A DNA stretch of 64,000 nucleotides from Myxocyprinus asiaticus. Lineage: Eukaryota > Chordata > Actinopteri > Cypriniformes > Catostomidae. Below are positions 57,907 through 64,000 of the stretch, one piece after another (the stretch's first letter is position 1; the number at the start of each line of letters is the position of its first letter). The position numbers and the translations under genes are program-made. The stretch covers positions 33,218,501-33,282,500 of the forward strand of contig NC_059385.1 of assembly GCF_019703515.2 (NCBI RefSeq), in the 5' to 3' direction. A model generated the notes under the pieces. It saw nothing but the letters and a program-made list of their open reading frames with translations, searched no databases and had not been told where the DNA came from.

Positions 57907-60900
57907 ATGTCAAATGTTAATATGAGTGTACTATCTCTCTCCATATGGAATGTAAATAGTTGGGGCACCCCATAAAAAGAAGGAAGGTTATTTCTTTTCT
58001 TAAACGTAAGAAATATGATATTGTGTTTCTTCAAGAAACACATCTTTCCCTGCAGGAAGCTGAAAAATTTGGGAAGATATGGGGTGGACATGTTTTCTTT
58101 AGTTCTGGCTCAAGTAAAAGCAAGGGAGTTATTATATTGGTAAATAAACATCTACAATTCAAATTTCTCAAACAGATTAAAGATAAATTAGGAAGAGTAA
58201 TTATTGTGTTAGCTGAAATTCAGGGGCAAAGGTTGATTTTGGCTAATATTTATGCACCTAACGCTGATGATCAGGGCTTTTTTATAGATCTTGAAGGGAT
58301 GTTGCAAGCCGCTGGCACCCCTCATGATATAATATTGGGAGGAGACTTTAATCTTTTGATGGACTCAGTCCTTGATCATAAAGAAGCAAAAGTGTGTAAG
58401 CCCCCTAGAGCAACAGTGACACTTCACAAGATGTGTAAAAATCTTGGTCTTGCGGATATTTGGCGACTTTTGAACCCATCTGGTAGGGACTATACATTTT
58501 TTTCATCAGTCCATAAGATTTATTCTAGAATAGATTTATTTTTGATATCTAAGTCCCTCATTTCATCTGTTGCGGATTGCTAAATTGGAACCATCTTAGT
58601 CTCAGATCACGCCCAGGTGAGTTTGGAGATGTTGCCATATACAGGGAAAAAGAAATCATATAGTTGGCGCTTTAATGTATCCCTTTTGCAAATTCCTGAA
58701 TTCCAACAAATGTTAAAGACTGAAATCAGTGTTTATATGGAGACCAACTGGTCCTCCAAGCCACGCCCACAGAGGATACGGGAGGCACTTAAGGCAGTTC
58801 TTAGGGGTTGGATCATACCGTATGCCTCATTCACCAAAAAATCTAAAGCACGAGAACTCGTGGAGTTGGAAGAGAATATTAAAAGTGCAGAGGCAGAGTT
58901 GAAGCGCAGAATGTCGTCTGATGGCCTCAGAGAATTGACTAGATTGAAATACAGATATAATGCTATTTTGTCGCGGAAAGTGGAGTTTTGGTTATTTAGG
59001 GCAAGACAGTCATACTTTGAGTCAGGGGACAAAGCAGGGAAGCTTTTGGCTAGATATATAAAGCAGAGAGAGTCTTTTTCTACGATTCCCTCTGTGAAAT
59101 CTGCTGGTGGTGAAATATTTACCTCGGCCACTGATATTAATAATGCTTTTAAAGAATTCTATATTGATCTTTATAGTTCTACGTCTTCGTCTACTGATAA
59201 AGATATTAGAAACTTTGTGGAACCATTAAAACTTCCTAAACTTACGACTGAGCAAAGAAATTGTCTTGATTCTGAGATAACCTTGGAGGAGCTTGACGAG
59301 GTAATTAAGGCTTTACCTACTGGCAAAGCTCCGGGGCCAGATGGTTTTGCTGCTGAATTTTTTAGATCTTATGCTACAGAACTGGCTCCACTTTTGCTAG
59401 AAGTTTATACAGGATCATTAAAGAACGGAAAGCTTCCTCCAACCATGACACAAGCCCAGATCAGTCTGATTCTTAAAAAGGACAAAGATCCAAGCGAGTG
59501 TAAAAGTTCCCGTCCAATTTCCCTGATCCAGTTAGATGTAAAAATGTTGTCAAAGATTTTAGCTAATCGATTAAGTAAAGTTATGACATCACTATAGATC
59601 AGGTGGGGTTTATTCGGGGCCGTAGCTCTTCTGATAACATTAGGCATCTCATCAATATCATGTGGTCAGTAGCGAATGATCAATCTCCGGTCGCTGCCAT
59701 TTCACTTGACGCCGAAAAGGCGTTTGACATAGTAGAATGGGATTATCTTTTTAAGGTTTTGGAAATATACGGGTTCGGGAGTACATTTATTGGATGGCTT
59801 AAGTTACTTTATAGATACCCAGTAGCGGCGGTACAAACAAATGGACTAATTTCAGATTATTTTACTTTGGATAGGGGCACCCGGCAGGGTTGCCCTCTTT
59901 CCCCATTATTGTTCTGTCTTGCCCTGGAACCATTAGCAACCGCAATAAGAAAGGAGGATGATTTTCCAGGGGTGGTGGTGGGAGGTATGGCACATAAACT
60001 CTTGCTTTACGCAGATGATATTCTATTATTTGTCTCTGACCCCAGTAGATCTATGCCTTGCCTCCACAGAATTATTAATTCCTTTTCTAAGTTTTCAGGA
60101 TATAGAGTCAGTTGGTCTAAATCCGAAGCTTTGGCTTTGACAGCGAACTGCCCAGAAACGGCTTTCCAGCCGGGCGCTTTCCAGTGGCCCAAACAGGGCA
60201 TTAAGTATTTGGGTATTTTATTTCCAGCAAATTTGTGTGATTTAGTTAGTTAATTTTGACCCCTTAATAAAACGGTTTTCGAGCGATGTGGGTAGGTGGG
60301 CTTCATTATATTTATCTATGATTGGAAAGGTTAATGTTATTAAAATGAATTGTATTCCAAAATTCAGTTACTTACTGCAGTCTCTCCCTGTAGATGTCCC
60401 CCTCTCTTATTTCAAGCAATTTGATAGCATAGCAAAGTCTTTCATTTGGAATGGTAAGCGTCCCAAATTACATTTCAATAAGTTACATAGGCTGATTGAC
60501 AAAGGTGGGCTAGGCCCACCTTTTATTTTATTATTATGCAAGATTTTATTTTATTATTATGCATTCGGTCTCAGACATTTGGCTCATTGGTCGCTTCCAC
60601 CTGAGAGAGCCCCTCCCTGGTTCTGTATAGAACAGGAAGTTCTTGCCCCTATTTCACCACTGCAGAGCCTTTCTATTAAATTAATCGGAGAAGCTAAAGT
60701 GCATCCCATTATCTCGAACTTGAACTCGGTATGGACTAAAGTGTCCAGACTGTTTAATTCTGAAATTTTTTTAAATGTTGCCTCAAGCATATGGCTGAAC
60801 CCCAAACTATGCATCAACAAGTCCCCTTTTTGCTGGTCAGAGTGGATTGGGAGGGGGGTCACTACACTCAGTGACCTGTATGAGAATGGAGTGTTGAGAT

Positions 60901-61639
60901 CCTTTCAAAATTTGGTTCAACTTTTTGGGATTCCTAGATCTCAGTTCTATAAGTATTTCCAGCTGCGCCACCTGCTCTGTACTGTTTTTGGGAGTGGTTT
61001 ACACCCTCCTAAAGCGGCAGATACTCTGGGAGAGGTGATTACTGTGTATTACTCCCTACTAATTCAGAGTATGGGAGATGGAACTTCAACTTCTCTTAAG
61101 AGATTATGGGAGAAAGATCTAAATTTGGTATTGGAGGAGGGACAGTGGGCTGGGATTCTAAAAAATGTCAAATCTGCATCCAGAGACCCAAGGGTTCGCC
61201 TCATGCAATTAAGATCTTACAGAGAGTCTATTGGACCCCCTCTAGATTGCATAGGCTTGGTCTTAAAGACACACCCACCTGCTGGCGATGTCAATTAGAA
61301 GATGGAGACACAACCCATGTCTTTTGGGGATATGTTAAGATGCAGGAATTTTGGATGAGGATTCAGAGTTTTATGTGCGAGGTTTTGGCCTCTCAAATTT
61401 TATTTTGCCCCAGACTCTGTATCTTGGGAGATGGGGCAGTCATTAATTTGGAAAATAAGCACGTGAAAAACTGGGTCCTGTCTAGTGTTATGATCGCCAG
61501 ACAGATCACTTTGAGGAGTTGGAAGTCAGCTGGAGCGCCCCCTTTTCAGGAGTGGTGTTCAGAGATGGCCAGAGTGGCTGCTCTTGAGGAGAGGGTATCC
61601 AGAAGACTGGGGAGTCTGGACATGTTTGAGAAGAAGTGA
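57907..61639 (+). pseudogene. LINE ORF2 (endonuclease and reverse transcriptase, copy B)
   Basis: Starts MSNVNMSVLSLSIWNVN; after a frameshift near 57955 the endonuclease runs to 58583 with VFLQETHLS, LILANIYAPNADDQG, ILGGDFNLLMD and YSRIDLFLISKS, then a stop and VSDHAQVSL. The linker and reverse transcriptase are open at 58617-59597 (TGKAPGPDGFAAEF, then CKSSRPISLIQLDVKML). After a frame break near 59597 come AISLDAEKAFDIVEWDY, RGTRQGCPLSPLLFCLALEP and the YADD box at 60008-60019 (YADDILLF). A stop near 60252, then a thumb and C-terminal part to 61298, and after another break a Cys-rich tail (TCWRCQLEDGDTTHVFWGY) to 61639. About 1240 residues in total. Few breaks: four or five. Confidence 0.9.
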
Positions 61640-61946
61640 GGCAGATATCTGTCTTTTTTGGAGGGCTTTTGGGGAGGGACAGTGGAGAGAGAGGTGTAGG
61701 GGTTTTATGTGTGTGATTTGTTTTATTTATTTTATTTTTATTTTTTTATTAATTAATTAATTTATTTTTGTTGTGTGTCTATGGTTGTGTGACCACTGGG
61801 GTGTTGTTGGGGGTCGGGTGGGGGATTGGGGGGGGGGGGGGTAGTGGGTGTTGTATATTGATTCTGTATATGTGTGTTCTGCTATGTATATATTTAATGG
61901 TTGAATCAATGAAAAAATGTTAATCGAAAAATTAATAAATAAATAA

Positions 61947-62457
61947 AGCATGTTCAAGAAGCATTTTAAAAATTCACGCACACCTTGAAAGCACAATGAT
62001 TAAAATCAAGCATTTTTCAAACTTTCAAGACTCTGTACAAACCCTGTTAAATAAATAAATAAGGAGTTGAATGTATTAATTTATTTATTCATATAACATG
62101 AAAAAGGATGTGAGATGCCACGTGAGATACGGCTTAAAATGAAAAACCTCATGAAATACGACATGAAATACACCTTGAAATAAATGTAGCGGACTAAATA
62201 AAACAAATAAATATATGAAATAACTGAATAAATGATAAAATGCTGCAATCAAAAAATATACGCAGGATGAAAAGTTAATAAAAATGTTTTGTCTACCGAA
62301 AACGGGTAATACTTTAATAATGAACACTCGTGTCGGCGTGCATGGCATAGGCTACAAGTGAGAGACAATTATAGCTAATTTATTTATTTGTTGCAAGATG
62401 TTGCTTTTAGGCGACAAACGCATTTAAAGTAAATGAATAACTAAACAATTCCTCATG
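61947..62457. other. AT-rich non-coding stretch
   Basis: Contains AAATAAATAAATAAG runs; no supported gene. Confidence 0.5.
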
Positions 62458-62463
62458 TATGTT

Positions 62464-62465
62464 TC

Positions 62466-62530
<65 letters not shown>

Positions 62531-62531
62531 T
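62464..62531. repeat. (CT)n(TA)n compound microsatellite
   Basis: CT units to about 62514, then TA units. The short ORFs read through it on both strands are not real. Confidence 0.92.
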
Positions 62532-62648
62532 GTCTGAGTAGTTCTTCAAAGCAAAAAGAGCAGGATCCACCGAGATATTTTAAAATCAAGAAAATTTCAA
62601 GTTCTTACAAGATGCATAGGCTAATTGTCGATTTGACATTATTATCTA

Positions 62649-63173
62649 CAATCGTGGCCAAAAGTATTGCCACACACTTGAACTTTTTTCAAATAATACA
62701 CAATTTCTTCCAGAAAACTGTTGAAATTAAACATATTTTGGTATGTGTGTCTTCGGTGTATAGTTGAACAAAACAACAACATCTACATTTACTAAATTGG
62801 CACCTTTTAGAAGTAGTTAAAAATAATTTTATTTTAAGCAAGTGATTCTCATTTACTTTGGAAATGAACTCACATGTGGTGAGCTGACAGTGCCTGCAGT
62901 ATAAAAATGATGTTTTCAGTCAGTTGGTATAGATAAAATGACTCATTCTCCTGTTTTGTGTAACATGTGTGTACCGCAGTGAGCATAAACAAAAGAAAGA
63001 AAACCATTTCAGATTATTTTCTGATTTAAATGTATATACTGTGTTCTGAATAAAACACAAAGGTTCTACAATATTAACAGTGAAATAAAGATTTGTGGAG
63101 ACCAAATACTTTGTTCAATTTCAAAATTGTGGATTATTTAAAAAAAGTCTGCCAATACTTTTGGCCAAGACTG
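62649..63173. mobile_element. Tc1/mariner-type MITE (525 bp)
   Basis: Inverted ends CAATCGTGGCCAAAAGTATT and, inverted at the right, CAGTCTTGGCCAAAAGTATT. Flanked by TA at 62647-62648 and 63174-63175. No transposase. Confidence 0.85.
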
Positions 63174-63364
63174 TAGTTTAGCAGCATAAGTTTTGTTCTT
63201 GTTGAAATTCCATTATTCTTGTTTTTAACGGACTAGTCATTTACCACTCATATCCAGTAAAAACGACACAATTGAGGGGGAAAAAAAAGTTTGAATCTGA
63301 AATGAGGGTAAGAATAGTGGTATTTTCCAAATGTAGGCTATTGGCTACTTTAAATGCATGGTTT
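63174..63364. other. Spacer
   Basis: Under 200 bases, nothing recognised. Confidence 0.5.
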
Positions 63365-64000
63365 TTGTTATTAACATTTTTATTGATTCCATACACAAAA
63401 AACAATAAACACAACATAAAATACGGAATCAGTTATATATATTAAAAAAACTACCCCCGAACATGAATGACCTCCCTATCACCCAGAATGCAGAGTCTGG
63501 GGCAAAATGAAAACCGTGTGTCCAACACATCACACGTAAATCCCTGAATCTTCAACCAGAATTCCTATATTTTAACACATCCCCAAAAAATTCTAATTGG
63601 CATCACCAACAGGTGGGTGTGTCTTTAAGACCAAGTCTATACAATCTAGAGGGGGTCCAATACAATCGATTCAAAATCTTAAATTGCATCAGACACACCC
63701 TTGAATCTCTAGATGCAGACTTGACGTTTTTTAGAATCTTAGCCCACACTCCCTCCTCCAATACCAAATTTAAATCTCTCTCCCATAATCTCTTGAGAGA
63801 AGTTGAAGCTCCATCCCCCAGACTCTGAATTAACAGGGAGCAATACACTTATGCCTCATGACCTTTTCCAAAAGCAGTTATCACCACTTCTAGAGTATCT
63901 GTCCTTTTAGGGGGGTGTATGCTACTCCCAAAAATAGTACAGAGCAGGTGGCACACCTGTAAGTATCTGATATCTAGGAATCCTGAAATGTTGGACCAAA
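63365..64000 (-). mobile_element. L1-like LINE (copy C), 3' end, running off the window
   Basis: The minus strand at 63603-63848 encodes SLKRLWERDLNLVLEEGVWA and RLYWTPSRLYRLGLKDTP, matching the C-terminal part of ORF2 in copy B (about 61090-61280). A 3' untranslated region follows to about 63365. Other ORF2 pieces continue past 64000. It contains frame breaks. Confidence 0.85.

Larger units (their letters stand above)
56200..61946 (+). mobile_element. L1-like LINE (copy B), near full length
   Basis: 5' region with a T run (about 56300-56323), ORF1 (56338-56916), a spacer of about 1 kb, ORF2 (57907-61639), a 3' untranslated region and an AAAT-type tail near 61930-61946. Both ORFs are broken by a few stops and frameshifts, so it is inactive but fairly recent compared with copy A. 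Confidence 0.85.

Noticed and set aside
62407..62767. ORFs on both strands through CT/TA runs
   Set aside because: Low-complexity translation of a microsatellite.
1..64000. Search for tRNA, rRNA or intact host coding genes
   Set aside because: No cloverleaf-like element, rRNA core words or intact spliced host gene could be supported; the only multi-exon gene is the broken HECT gene.

Overview
This window reads as repeat-rich vertebrate DNA, most likely from a teleost and probably a cypriniform fish. That is inferred from the mobile-element mix: L1-like and L2-like LINEs, DIRS, Tc1/mariner, a PIF/Harbinger-type MITE, several palindromic MITEs, and an LTR element with an envelope-like gene. 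AT-rich spacers, spliced open frames and the lack of operon-like coding also point to a eukaryote. I find no intact host gene, no rRNA, no tRNA and no prokaryotic feature. Almost every coding stretch is a broken transposable-element protein.

Layout. 1-5.74 kb: an LTR retroelement on the minus strand, with a partial LTR, a primer-binding-like site, a coiled-coil ORF, a Gag-like ORF, a broken aspartic protease and an envelope-like pseudogene; no pol is seen. 5.74-7.35 kb: a LINE ORF1 relic and a detached DIRS terminal piece with a clear TATA box. 7.36-23.34 kb: about 16 kb of adjacent tandem repeats with units of about 395, 190, 58, 90, 32 and 138 bp, interrupted by a solo LTR at 9999-11751. 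23.5-32.5 kb: an L1-like LINE split by nested insertions: a retroposed ORF1-type fragment, inside it a solo LTR, and inside that a second solo LTR in the opposite orientation. 32.5-35.5 kb: an L2-like LINE. 35.7-36.3 kb: a palindromic MITE. 36.8-39.1 kb: the 3' part of a DIRS element with tyrosine recombinase remains. 40.0-41.6 kb: a Tc1 element. 41.7-45.16 kb: a second L2-like LINE, interrupted by a second Tc1 element and a Harbinger-type MITE. 46.4-54.5 kb: a DDE integrase relic (+) and a ten-exon HECT ubiquitin-ligase pseudogene (-), arranged tail to tail. 56.2-61.9 kb: a nearly full-length L1-like LINE. 62.6-63.2 kb: a Tc1-type MITE. 63.4-64.0 kb: the 3' end of another L1-like LINE.

How the parts relate. 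Several insertions are bounded by exact target-site duplications visible in the sequence (TTTA, GCTG and TAAT for solo LTRs; TA for Tc1; TAA for the Harbinger MITE). The order of insertion can therefore be read directly. The most unusual unit is the integrase plus HECT E3-ligase pair. Both members are decayed, but the splice signals of the HECT gene are largely preserved, so it looks like a once-functional transposon-associated ubiquitin ligase.
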